Part shown: piece after piece, positions 17,721 through 25,721 of the stretch
How the letters are laid out: each line of letters begins with the position of its first letter
Position numbering within the stretch: the stretch's first letter is position 1
Assembly (NCBI GenBank): GCA_900767825.1
Contig: CAAGAN010000017.1
Span: 1-47,486 of the forward strand
From: Bacilli bacterium
GTDB taxonomy: Bacteria; Bacillota_I; Bacilli_A; RFN20; CAG-826
Reading direction: 5' to 3'
DNA: 47,486 nt
Program-made: the position numbers and the translations under genes
The notes under the pieces: model-generated
What the model was told of the DNA's origin: nothing
What the model saw: the letters and a program-made list of their open reading frames with translations, nothing else
Database searches by the model: none

Positions 17721-18560
17721 ATGTATTTTGAAAAAAAGCATGACTATTTGATTTGCGTTGATTCTGATGGAACCATCATGGATACAATGACCATCAAGCA
17801 TAATTCTTGCTTCGGCCATTGTTTTATAAAAGTATTTGGGATTACTTCAAATATAGAAGATATACTTAACCATTGGAACTATGTAAATCTATATAGCAAA
17901 GATAGAGGTATAAACCGTTTCCAGGGATTAAAGGAAATCCTTATCTACATTAATAAGAAATATAACATCCATTTTGATGATGAAGAAAAATTCTATTCCT
18001 GGGTCAACGCAACACCTCGTTTTGATGTCAAACTATTGAAGGATGAATTAGGTCATGATCCTTCTAATTATGTAATCAAAAAGGCGATAGAATGGTCAAA
18101 TTTGGTTAATCAAGAAATAGCTAAATTACCATTGCCTCTCGAATTTGATTATGTAAAAGAATCATTAGAAAAAGTCTCTAGGTTTGCTTCACTTCTTGGC
18201 GTATCTAGCGCGAATAAAGATGCTGTTAACAATGAATGGAAGCAAAGAGGGTTATTGCAATATTTTGCCTTTGTTGCCTGTCAAGATGAAGGTAGCAAGA
18301 AAGATATAATAAGGAATGCGCTTAAGTTAGGTTATAAAAAAGAAAATGTCATCATGCTAGGAGATGCGATGGGGGATTATTTCGCTTCTAGGGATAATGA
18401 TGTCAAATTCTATCCAATAATACCTACTAAGGAAAATAGTTGCTGGAAGGAATTCTATGAAAATGTATTAGATATCATCTCTAACGGCAATTATTCAAAA
18501 GAAATCGAAAAGGAATATATCGATAGATTCATGGATTTTTTAGAAAACGGAGGAAATTAA
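17721..18560 (+). CDS. HAD-superfamily phosphatase
   Basis: 279-residue HAD hydrolase. Motif I is VDSDGTIMDTM (Asp14 nucleophile, Asp16 acid), motif II is GVSSANK (about residues 164-170), a Lys follows at GSKKDI, and motif III/IV is MLGDAMGDYFASRDND (acidic pair from Asp215). A helical cap domain lies between motifs I and II. It starts 3 nt after the SDR stop with no ribosome site of its own, so translation should be coupled. Within a uronate pathway it may dephosphorylate a side product or a phosphorylated sugar acid, but neither substrate nor necessity is known; HAD phosphatases are not part of the canonical glucuronate route. Confidence 0.75.
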   Translation: MYFEKKHDYLICVDSDGTIMDTMTIKHNSCFGHCFIKVFGITSNIEDILNHWNYVNLYSKDRGINRFQGLKEILIYINKKYNIHFDDEEKFYSWVNATPRFDVKLLKDELGHDPSNYVIKKAIEWSNLVNQEIAKLPLPLEFDYVKESLEKVSRFASLLGVSSANKDAVNNEWKQRGLLQYFAFVACQDEGSKKDIIRNALKLGYKKENVIMLGDAMGDYFASRDNDVKFYPIIPTKENSCWKEFYENVLDIISNGNYSKEIEKEYIDRFMDFLENGGN

Positions 18561-18563
18561 TTT

Positions 18564-20504
18564 ATGAAATTAGCCAAACCATTAATTGTAAAGAATGTAG
18601 TTTTCAAAAACCGTATCATGTTCCCGCCTCTTACAACTGGATATGAAGAAAAAGATGGCTCGATCGGGGAACAATCCCTTGCTTTCTATACTAGATTAGC
18701 AAAAGGGGGAACGGCTTATATAGTTTTAGGGGACGTCGTACCGATCCCAACATTTTCTCCAACCCCAAAGCTATTTTCTGATTTCCAGATTCCTGGATTT
18801 AAGCGCTTAGCAGACAATATCCATCAATATGGAGCGAAAGTCGGCCTTCAAATATTCCATCCTGAATATGATGCAGTCGCTTTATCTAAATTATTCGCCG
18901 AAGGGAAAATAGATGAAGGCAGGGCTAAACTCCATCATGACATGCTTTATTATGTCAATGAAGTAACTAGAACCCAATTAGAAGAAATACTAGTCAAATT
19001 CCAGCAGTGCGTCTTGAGGATGAAAGAAGCTGGAATTGATGTAGTTGAGATTCATGGTGATAGATTAGTCGGCTCATTATGCTCCCCAATTATCAACAAA
19101 AGAAATGATGAATTCGGCGGATCTTTTGAAAATAGAATCAAGTTTGCCTTGATGGTTGTTAAGGCGATTAAGGAAGTAAGTGGCGATATGCTTATTGAAT
19201 ATAAGCTTCCTATTATAACTAGACAAAAAGATGGATCTTTGCTTGGAAAAGGCGGACTTCCTATTGAAGAAGCTGCTAAATTAGCTGCTTTACTTGAAAA
19301 AGAAGGGGTAGATATGATCCATGTTGCCCAGGCTAACCATACCGGCAATATGAACGATACCATCCCAGCCATGGGAACTAGGGACTATACATTCATGATT
19401 GATGAATGCAAGGAAATTAGGAAAGCTACTACCATCCCTCTTTCTATCGTCGGCAGGGTTTTGACTCCTAAAGCAGGCGAGGCTCTTCTTTCTAGTGGCG
19501 TCTGCGACATGATTGGATATGGACGTTCCTTATTGGCCGATCCTGATTTTGCATCCAAAGTAGAACAAGGCAAGACCAACCAAATTAGAGAATGCATCAT
19601 GTGCAATAAAGGCTGCACCGATGCGATTACTTCTAGAAGGTTCCTTTCTTGCGTACTTAATGCCGAGAATGGATATGAGGCCACTAAGCATATCTCTAAA
19701 GCTGAGCATAGCTATAAGATTGCTGTAGTTGGGGCTGGAGTTGCTGGACTTGAGGCTGCTAGGGTACTTTCTTTAAAAGGACATCAAGTCGAAGTATTTG
19801 AAAAGAGTCTAAAAGTCGGTGGGCAAATAAATATCGCTAGCGTTCCTCCTAGAAAAGAAGAAATGCTTAGGATAATCAATTATTTTGAGGCTACTTTAGC
19901 TGAATTAGGTGTTTCAATCCATCTAAATAAAGAATTCAAGAAAGAAGATGCTTCTAATTTTGATTATGTATTCGTTGCAGTTGGCTCAAGCAATGCCAAG
20001 CCTAGAATCGAAGGGATAGATAATCCTAATGTCATCTCTTCTTGGGACATTTTAGCCCATAAGGAAATCCCATTTGGCAAAGTTATTGTCTGTGGTGGAG
20101 GTTTAGTTGGAGTTGAAACTGCTGAATATCTAGCCGAAAGAGGACATGAAGTTGAAATAATCGAAATGCAAAAGCAAATTGCCAAAGAAGAAAGTTCGAC
20201 AATTCTCCCTACGATTACTAAATCCTTTAAGGAGCATGATGTTAAAATCCATCTATTAAGCAAGATAAAGTCATTTGATTTAGATGGAGTAAATGTCGAT
20301 GTCCTTGATGAAAATGGAAATGTAATCAAGCAAGAAAAGATTTATGGCGATACCATCGTAACTGCTTTAACTTCAAGCAAGAATAAGTTCGAACTAGAAG
20401 GAGTTGCAAATGTTGTCTATATTGGCGATTGTTTACAAGGTAAGCCCAATACAATAGAAAATGCAATCAAAACTGCTTATGATGAAGCCAATAAGATTAA
20501 TTAA
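18564..20504 (+). CDS. NADH:flavin oxidoreductase (old yellow enzyme + FAD domain)
   Basis: 646-residue homologue of 2,4-dienoyl-CoA reductase/trimethylamine dehydrogenase-type flavoenzymes. Residues 1-340 form the FMN-binding barrel (FKNRIMFPPLTTGY at the N-terminus, HGDRLVGSLCSPIINKRNDEFGGS). A [4Fe-4S] motif CIMCNKGCTDA plus a further Cys 11 residues on is at about 345-365. From about residue 385 an FAD/NAD(P) module with GAGVAGLEAARVL and, later, CGGGLVGVETAEYLAERG follows. Such enzymes reduce activated C=C bonds. It lies between the HAD gene and uxuA in a tightly packed unit, which suggests that it acts on an unsaturated or aromatic moiety of the same substrate, possibly an aglycone released from a glucuronide or an unsaturated uronate. 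That link is inference from position. Confidence 0.82.
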   Translation: MKLAKPLIVKNVVFKNRIMFPPLTTGYEEKDGSIGEQSLAFYTRLAKGGTAYIVLGDVVPIPTFSPTPKLFSDFQIPGFKRLADNIHQYGAKVGLQIFHPEYDAVALSKLFAEGKIDEGRAKLHHDMLYYVNEVTRTQLEEILVKFQQCVLRMKEAGIDVVEIHGDRLVGSLCSPIINKRNDEFGGSFENRIKFALMVVKAIKEVSGDMLIEYKLPIITRQKDGSLLGKGGLPIEEAAKLAALLEKEGVDMIHVAQANHTGNMNDTIPAMGTRDYTFMIDECKEIRKATTIPLSIVGRVLTPKAGEALLSSGVCDMIGYGRSLLADPDFASKVEQGKTNQIRECIMCNKGCTDAITSRRFLSCVLNAENGYEATKHISKAEHSYKIAVVGAGVAGLEAARVLSLKGHQVEVFEKSLKVGGQINIASVPPRKEEMLRIINYFEATLAELGVSIHLNKEFKKEDASNFDYVFVAVGSSNAKPRIEGIDNPNVISSWDILAHKEIPFGKVIVCGGGLVGVETAEYLAERGHEVEIIEMQKQIAKEESSTILPTITKSFKEHDVKIHLLSKIKSFDLDGVNVDVLDENGNVIKQEKIYGDTIVTALTSSKNKFELEGVANVVYIGDCLQGKPNTIENAIKTAYDEANKIN

Positions 20505-20518
20505 GGGAGGAATTAGAA

Positions 20519-21571
20519 ATGAAGCTAACATTTAGATGGTATGGAATAAAAGATAGCATCCCTCTAACTTATTTAAGGCAAATCCCAAATCTAAGTGGGG
20601 TTGTTACGGCTGTTTATGATGTTCCAGTTGGCGAAGTTTGGAAAGAAGAATCGATTAAATTATTAAAAGATAGCGCCGCCTCTAACGGCCTAGAAATGGA
20701 AGTAATCGAATCGATTCCGGTCCATGAAGATATCAAAATGGGCAAGCCAACTAGAGATAGATATATTGCAAATTATATCGAAAACATTAGACGTGTTGCT
20801 AAATATGGCGTCAAATGCATATGTTATAACTTCATGCCTGTATTCGATTGGCTACGTACCGAGATGTATCATAAAAATAGCGATGGCTCGACTTCTTTGT
20901 CTTATTCTTATGAAGATTTTAAGAAGATTGATCCAAATAATCTCCATCTTCCAGGCTGGGATGAAAGCTATAGCCATGATGAATTACAAAGCTTATTAAA
21001 TGAATATAAATCGATTACCCATGAACAATTATTTGAAAACCTTGTCTATTTCCTAAATAAGGTTATTCCAGTTTGCGATGAACTTAATGTCAAGATGGCT
21101 ATCCATCCAGATGATCCGCCATGGGATGTATTCGGACTTCCTAGGATCATTTCTAATGAAGAAGATTTAGATAAGATGTTCAAGGCTGTCCCAAGCACGA
21201 ATAATGGCTTGACTTTATGCACTGGTTCATTCGGTGCCGGTAGACACAATGATTTAGTCCATATGGCTGCTAAATATAGTAAGCAAGGAAGAGTTCATTT
21301 TGCCCATTTAAGGAATGTGAAATGGACCGACGACCATGATTCTTTCTGCGAAGTAGGGCATTTTAGCAATGATGGAAGCCTTGATATGGCTAGGATTGTC
21401 GAAGCCCTTATCGATAACGGATTCGATGGTTATGTCAGGCCTGACCACGGAAGAAATATATTCGGTGAAGATGGCAAGCCTGGATATGGATTATATGACC
21501 GCGCTTTAGGATGTGCCTATATAAACGGCTTATTCGAAGGAATTAGCAAGGTAAAGAAGGAAAGAAAATGA
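20519..21571 (+). CDS. uxuA: D-mannonate dehydratase
   Basis: 350 residues, a normal length for UxuA. It converts D-mannonate to 2-keto-3-deoxygluconate. Family-diagnostic segments are MKLTFRWYG at the start, VCDELNVKMAIHPDDPPWDVFGLPRI (metal-binding His region), LTLCTGSFGA and the FAHLRNV / YVRPDHGR stretch close to the C-terminus. Ribosome site GGGAGG precedes the ATG. The TGA stop overlaps the ATG of uxaC (ATGA, 4-nt overlap), showing coupling. Together with uxaC, kdgK, the aldolase and the SDR it makes the glucuronate route complete. Confidence 0.93.
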   Translation: MKLTFRWYGIKDSIPLTYLRQIPNLSGVVTAVYDVPVGEVWKEESIKLLKDSAASNGLEMEVIESIPVHEDIKMGKPTRDRYIANYIENIRRVAKYGVKCICYNFMPVFDWLRTEMYHKNSDGSTSLSYSYEDFKKIDPNNLHLPGWDESYSHDELQSLLNEYKSITHEQLFENLVYFLNKVIPVCDELNVKMAIHPDDPPWDVFGLPRIISNEEDLDKMFKAVPSTNNGLTLCTGSFGAGRHNDLVHMAAKYSKQGRVHFAHLRNVKWTDDHDSFCEVGHFSNDGSLDMARIVEALIDNGFDGYVRPDHGRNIFGEDGKPGYGLYDRALGCAYINGLFEGISKVKKERK

Positions 21572-22896
21572 AAACGTTTTTCGGGGATGATATTTTATTA
21601 GAATCAAATTCGGCAAAAACCCTTTATGAACATGTTAAAGACTTGCCTATTATCGATTATCATTGCCATCTAAATCAGGTAATGATTAAAAACGATTCCT
21701 CTTTTAACGATATCGGGGAATTATGGCTTGCTGGCGACCATTATAAATGGAGAGCTATGCGATTAGCAGGGGTTGATGAAAAATATATAACCGGGGATGC
21801 TTCTTATAAGGATAAATTCCTTAAGTATTGTGAGATTCTTCCAAAATGCATCAATAATCCACTTTATTTCTGGTCACATCTAGAATTAAAGCAGGTATTC
21901 GGGATTAATCTAGAAATAAATAAAGATAATGCCGAGGCTATATACAATCAGGCCAATACAAAGCTTAAGGATTTAAGTGTCAGGAAGTTATTAAAGAAAT
22001 TCAATGTTAAGTTTATCGCGACTACTGATGATCCAGTCGATGATTTAGCTGACCATGGGACTTATGATGGCATTAAAGTCACCCCAACATTTAGGGGAGA
22101 TAAATTATTAAACCTAAATAGGGACTATATTTCTAAAATCGAAGAAGCGGTCGGATTTAAGATTGCTACTTTAGATGATTTAGAAAAAGCCCTTATGACT
22201 AGAATTGATTACTTTAAATCAAAAGGATGCAAGATTACCGACCATGGATTTAAGGATTTCCCAGAAGGAATATATTCTAAAGAAGAAGCTAGCAAGGCTT
22301 TCTTGAATCTAGATAATCTAGATGAAGTAAGTAAATCCTATTTCACTGGGTATCTATTTAGATTCCTCTTAAAAGAATATAAGAGGAGGAATTTGATTGT
22401 CCAACTCCATTTTGCAGTTACTAGAAATATCAATACCCCTGAATTTAAACTCCTTGGACCTGACCATGGATTCGATGTCATGAGCAAGGAAATTGATATC
22501 GATAATCTAATCAAATTATTAGATTCAATCGAAGATAAAGACAGGCCTACAATTGTCTTATATACCCTTAATCCAAATTCAATAAAGGCAATTAGCTGCG
22601 TTTCTGGGGCATTTAGGAATGTTCTTATTGGTCCAGCTTGGTGGTTTAATGACAGTGTCGGCGGGATTAAATATAACCTAGATGTCATATCAGAATATGC
22701 GATACTAGGGACTAATTTTGGGATGTTAACCGATTCTAGAAGTTTCTCTAGCTATTCACGTTTTGATTTCTTTAGAAGGATATTGTGCAATTTCGTTGGA
22801 GAAAAAATAGAAAAAGGTGAATATTCCTTGGACGCAGGATTAAAATTAGTCGAAGATATTTCCTATAATAATATCAAGAAGGCTTTAGGAGAATAA
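21568..22896 (+). CDS. uxaC: Glucuronate isomerase
   Basis: 442-residue member of the uronate isomerase family (amidohydrolase fold), which converts D-glucuronate to D-fructuronate (or galacturonate to tagaturonate). The N-terminal IIDYHCHLN motif gives the two metal-binding His residues. RKLLKKFNVKFIATTDDPVDDL and TDSRSFSSYSRFDFFRRILC are characteristic of the family, as is the QLHFAVTRN strand. Start overlaps the stop of uxuA. Since no tagaturonate reductase or altronate dehydratase is present, glucuronate is the likely substrate. Confidence 0.93.
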   Translation: MKTFFGDDILLESNSAKTLYEHVKDLPIIDYHCHLNQVMIKNDSSFNDIGELWLAGDHYKWRAMRLAGVDEKYITGDASYKDKFLKYCEILPKCINNPLYFWSHLELKQVFGINLEINKDNAEAIYNQANTKLKDLSVRKLLKKFNVKFIATTDDPVDDLADHGTYDGIKVTPTFRGDKLLNLNRDYISKIEEAVGFKIATLDDLEKALMTRIDYFKSKGCKITDHGFKDFPEGIYSKEEASKAFLNLDNLDEVSKSYFTGYLFRFLLKEYKRRNLIVQLHFAVTRNINTPEFKLLGPDHGFDVMSKEIDIDNLIKLLDSIEDKDRPTIVLYTLNPNSIKAISCVSGAFRNVLIGPAWWFNDSVGGIKYNLDVISEYAILGTNFGMLTDSRSFSSYSRFDFFRRILCNFVGEKIEKGEYSLDAGLKLVEDISYNNIKKALGE

Positions 22897-22897
22897 A

Positions 22898-23509
22898 ATG
22901 GATATCTATAGCAAGATTAGCGAATTAAAAATCGTTCCAGTCGTTGTTTTTAACTCTTTAGACGAAGCAAGCGATAAAATAGAGGCTTTAATCGATGGGG
23001 GACTTCCTATTGCAGAAGTTTGCTTTAGGACTCCGGTTGCCAAAGAAGCAATCGAAATAATTTCTAAAAAATACCCAGAAGTAATTTTAGGTGCAGGAAC
23101 TGTAATAAATGCAGTTCAATGCAAAGACGCTATTAAAGCAGGGGCAAAATTCATTGTTTCCCCTGGTTTAAGTAAGGATGTTGCTTCAATTTGCAAAGAA
23201 AACAATATCCCTTATCTTCCAGGAACAGTTACTCCAACTGAAATCATGGAAGCATTGGATTTAGGAATCAATGTTGTTAAATTCTTCCCAGCTTCTAATT
23301 ATGGTGGATTAGCTACAATCAAAGCTATCTGCAGTGCCTTTCCTTCTATTAAGGTCATGCCTACTGGAGGGATAAATCTAGATAATATCAATGATTATCT
23401 ATCTTTTAATAAGATTATCGCCTGTGGTGGTAGCTTTATGATGAAAGGCAATAAAGAAGAAATGACTTCTAAAACCAAAGAAGCCGTCAACAAGGTTAGA
23501 GGATTATAA
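22898..23509 (+). CDS. eda: KDPG aldolase (2-keto-3-deoxy-6-phosphogluconate aldolase)
   Basis: 203 residues, the family length. It splits KDPG into pyruvate and glyceraldehyde-3-phosphate, the last step of the uronate route. Visible active-site residues are Glu40 in IAEVCFRT with Arg44, and Schiff-base Lys128 in VVKFFPA; MPTGGIN and the preceding GAGTV strand bind the phosphate and pyruvate. AGGAG precedes the ATG; only 1 nt separates it from the uxaC stop. Confidence 0.93.
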   Translation: MDIYSKISELKIVPVVVFNSLDEASDKIEALIDGGLPIAEVCFRTPVAKEAIEIISKKYPEVILGAGTVINAVQCKDAIKAGAKFIVSPGLSKDVASICKENNIPYLPGTVTPTEIMEALDLGINVVKFFPASNYGGLATIKAICSAFPSIKVMPTGGINLDNINDYLSFNKIIACGGSFMMKGNKEEMTSKTKEAVNKVRGL

Positions 23510-23511
23510 AA

Positions 23512-24534
23512 ATGAAAATAGTTACATTTGGTGAATTGATGTTAAGGCTTCAGCCTTTTGATTATCTTCGTTTCATCCAATCTTCAGATTATGAAGCAAC
23601 ATTTGGAGGAGGGGAGGCTAATGTAGCAGTAAGCCTTTCTAATTTTGGCCTTGATGCTTATTTTGTCTCTAAATTACCAGCTAATGAAATCGGTCAATCT
23701 GGACTCAACTCCTTAAGAAGATATGGTGTCCATACTGATTATATCGTTAGGGATAACGAGAATAGAATGGGTATATATTACCTAGAAAAAGGTGCTTCAC
23801 AAAGACCATCGAAAGTCATTTATGACCGTAAATATTCTGCCTTTTATTTCTCTAAGGAAAGCGATTATGATTGGGATGTCATATTTAAAGATGCCAAGTG
23901 GTTCCATATCTCTGGAATTACTCCAGCTTTAAACGAAAACATGGCCAAAATATCAATCATGGCATGTAAAGAGGCCAAAAAAAGAGGCGTCATAGTTTCT
24001 TGCGACCTTAATTATAGGAATAAGCTTTGGAGCAAGCAGCAAGCTAAAATCACCATGTCAGAGATTGCTAAATATGTCGATGTCTGCATTGGAAATGAAG
24101 AAGATGCAAGTGATGTATTTGGCATCAAGAGTTCTGAAACCGATGTCAATTCTGGCAAACTAAATAAAGAAGGCTATAAAGATGTTGCAAGGCAATTAAA
24201 GGAAACGTTTGGATTCAAGAAAGTTGCCATTACTTTAAGGACATCAATAAGTGCCTTTGATAATAAGTGGGCCAGTATGTTATTTGATGGAGAAGATTAT
24301 TATTTCTCTAAAGAATATAATGTCCATATTGTCGATAGAGTCGGCGGTGGGGATAGTTTCTCCGCTGGATTAATATATGCCTTAGTCAATGACTATAGTT
24401 CAAAAGATGCGATAGAATTTGCAACTGCTGCAAGTTGTTTGAAGCATTCAATCGAAGGCGATTACAACATGGTTAGCGTCGATGAGGTAAAGAAACTTAT
24501 TTCTAGTGGCGGAAGTGGCAGAGTCCAAAGATAA
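23512..24534 (+). CDS. kdgK: 2-keto-3-deoxygluconate kinase (PfkB family)
   Basis: 340-residue ribokinase/PfkB-family sugar kinase. N-terminal GELMLRLQP and GGGEANVAVSLSNFG bind the sugar; the C-terminal RVGGGDSFSAGL holds the catalytic base Asp281 and the anion hole. It phosphorylates KDG to KDPG, feeding the aldolase encoded 2 nt upstream. It is the last gene of the unit; an intrinsic terminator follows within 45 nt. Assignment as KDG kinase rests on sequence type plus position among uxaC, uxuA and eda. Confidence 0.9.
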   Translation: MKIVTFGELMLRLQPFDYLRFIQSSDYEATFGGGEANVAVSLSNFGLDAYFVSKLPANEIGQSGLNSLRRYGVHTDYIVRDNENRMGIYYLEKGASQRPSKVIYDRKYSAFYFSKESDYDWDVIFKDAKWFHISGITPALNENMAKISIMACKEAKKRGVIVSCDLNYRNKLWSKQQAKITMSEIAKYVDVCIGNEEDASDVFGIKSSETDVNSGKLNKEGYKDVARQLKETFGFKKVAITLRTSISAFDNKWASMLFDGEDYYFSKEYNVHIVDRVGGGDSFSAGLIYALVNDYSSKDAIEFATAASCLKHSIEGDYNMVSVDEVKKLISSGGSGRVQR

Positions 24535-24553
24535 ATCGAAATTACATTCATTG

Positions 24554-24577
24554 GGTAGCGTTATTGCTACCTTTTTA
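24554..24577 (+). terminator. Terminator of the uronate operon
   Basis: GGTAGC, a 6-nt loop GTTATT and GCTACC, followed by TTTTTAT. A textbook intrinsic terminator 20 nt past the kdgK stop. The 229 bp that follow, up to 24806, are very AT-rich and hold no gene that I can see. Confidence 0.85.
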
Positions 24578-24806
24578 TATTGTCAAAATGAATATAATTT
24601 GGTTTCTATAATATTTAGTTATATATAAATTGTGAAACTATTTCTACTATGCTTTTATCTAGATTTTTACCCTACAATGTAAAAAAGTATAAACAAAAAA
24701 TGTTATTGATCTTTCTTGATTTTTTATCAAAAATTATTCTTTTAATGAAAATAAAAAACTATAAGAAACGTATTGCTGGTGATTTGCTGGGCTTCATATT
24801 AACCGT

Positions 24807-25073
24807 TTATTTATAAACATCGCGACGATGTCCAATTTTAATCACTAATATTATTAGACGATCGTCTTGAATTAAACATAATAGACGAAAATCGCCAATT
24901 CTATATCGCCATTGGCCGGCCTTGTTTCCTACAAGTGGTTTTCCTATTGATCTTGGGTTTTCGTTTGTTTCTAAATGCTTGCTAATCCAAGCATTAACAA
25001 GTTTTTGGCTATATTTATCGAGTTTACCAAATTCTTTAAACGCCGCTTCCGAGAACTCGATTTTATAAATCAT
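24807..25073 (-). CDS. RelE/ParE-type toxin
   Basis: 88-residue basic protein. It begins MIYKIEFSEAAFKEFGKLDK and contains GQWRYRIGDFRLLCLIQDD followed by VIKIGHRRDVY, the typical last beta-strand and Arg/His-containing C-terminus of RelE-type mRNA interferases (the GHRRDVY tail carries the catalytic basic residues). It overlaps the antitoxin gene by 11 nt, as expected for the toxin of a type II pair. It should cleave ribosome-bound mRNA when not held by its antitoxin. Confidence 0.85.
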   Translation of the reverse strand: MIYKIEFSEAAFKEFGKLDKYSQKLVNAWISKHLETNENPRSIGKPLVGNKAGQWRYRIGDFRLLCLIQDDRLIILVIKIGHRRDVYK

Positions 25074-25284
25074 ATGTTTTTCTCAATTCGTCGAGAGAAT
25101 ATGTCTTTGGATTCTTATCGAATCTTTGAATTTCTGTAATCATTTCGGCAGCATCAAATTCATCTTCTATTTTTTCTAGAAGTGCACGTTTGTACGCCTC
25201 AGACATTGAAATGCCATGTAAGGCGGAATAGCTTTTAAAAAGTTTTGTTTCTTCTTCGTTTGTTCTTACTGATACAACAGGCAT
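25063..25284 (-). CDS. RelB/DinJ-type antitoxin
   Basis: 73 residues. The N-terminal MPVVSVRTNEEETKLFKSYSALHGISMSEAYKRALLE is a ribbon-helix-helix DNA-binding domain; the acidic tail with SLDELRKTYDL would wrap around the toxin. GGAGGT (minus strand, complement of 25293-25298) lies 8 nt before the ATG. First gene of the pair. Its promoter contains a palindrome well placed for autorepression by the antitoxin or by the complex. Confidence 0.83.
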   Translation of the reverse strand: MPVVSVRTNEEETKLFKSYSALHGISMSEAYKRALLEKIEDEFDAAEMITEIQRFDKNPKTYSLDELRKTYDL

Positions 25285-25307
25285 AGTAGAATACCTCCAG
25301 TAATTTA

Positions 25308-25336
25308 ATTGTATTTGATAACTACATTGTAGTCAA
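25308..25336 (-). promoter_or_regulatory. Promoter and operator of the toxin-antitoxin pair
   Basis: Minus-strand TTGACT (25331-25336), 17-nt spacer and TACAAT (25308-25313) form a strong promoter. A perfect palindrome with 6-nt arms, ACTACA-T-TGTAGT on the plus strand (25321-25333), overlaps the -35 box and the upstream half of the spacer. It is the expected RHH-antitoxin operator. Confidence 0.7.
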
Positions 25337-25365
25337 TAAAAAATGTAAACGATCTAAATCTAACT

Positions 25366-25390
25366 AAAAAGACACGCTTTTATGCGTGTC
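25366..25390 (-). terminator. Terminator of the tRNA transcript
   Basis: GACACGC (25371-25377) and GCGTGTC (25384-25390) form a perfect 7-bp stem with a 6-nt loop. Read on the minus strand it is followed by TTTTTAG. It lies 12 nt downstream of tRNA-Ser and separates the tRNA unit from the toxin-antitoxin promoter. Confidence 0.85.
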
Positions 25391-25402
25391 GGAAGTTCGA
25401 AC

Positions 25403-25493
25403 TGGCGGAGAAGTGGGGATTCGAACCCCAGCTGGGAGTGACCCCACTATCGGTTTTCAAGACCAACCCCTTCAGCCACTTGGGTACTTCTCC
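25403..25493 (-). tRNA. tRNA-Ser (anticodon UGA)
   Basis: Full cloverleaf on the minus strand: acceptor GGAGAAG/CTTCTCC, anticodon loop CTTGAAA giving anticodon TGA, a long variable arm with TGGG/CCCA stem typical of serine tRNAs, T-arm GGGGTTCGAATCCCC, discriminator G, and encoded CCA (25403-25405). Downstream member of a two-tRNA transcript. Confidence 0.95.
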
Positions 25494-25494
25494 G

Positions 25495-25571
25495 TGGTGG
25501 TCCATCGGTGGCTTGAACACCGAACCTTGCGATTATAAGTCGCACGCTCTAACCAATTGAGCTAATGGACC
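25495..25571 (-). tRNA. tRNA-Ile (anticodon UAU)
   Basis: Cloverleaf on the minus strand: acceptor GGTCCAT/ATGGACC, D-arm TTAGCTCAATTGGTTAGAGC, anticodon stem TGCGA/TCGCA, loop CTTATAA with anticodon TAT (plus-strand 25535-25537), T-arm with GTTCAAG, discriminator A, and encoded CCA (25495-25497). Only 1 nt separates its CCA from the tRNA-Ser 5' end. The body resembles the minor tRNA-Ile that in most bacteria carries CAU modified to lysidine; here the wobble base is T. Confidence 0.9.
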
Positions 25572-25688
25572 GCTTTAATGCCTAATTTGCTGTGGGCTGT
25601 CATATTATATCTTAATCTAGACTTTAGGGAAGAAAAAAATAATGAAAAATCTTGCGTATCGGTTATATTTGACTAAAAAATAGTTTTC

Positions 25689-25717
25689 TTACTATTGGTT
25701 TTGGCTCAAAATAATAT
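25689..25717 (+). promoter_or_regulatory. Promoter of the YcxB-like gene, start-codon proximal
   Basis: TTACTA (25689-25694), 17 nt, TAATAT (25712-25717), only 4 nt before the ATG at 25722. No ribosome site is visible, in keeping with a leaderless mRNA. Confidence 0.45.
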
Positions 25718-25721
25718 AATC

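Noticed and set aside
17715..21571. UGA reassigned to Trp, as in some Mollicutes
   Set aside because: UGA ends the mannonate oxidoreductase and uxuA genes at the family length, and Trp is encoded by TGG throughout.
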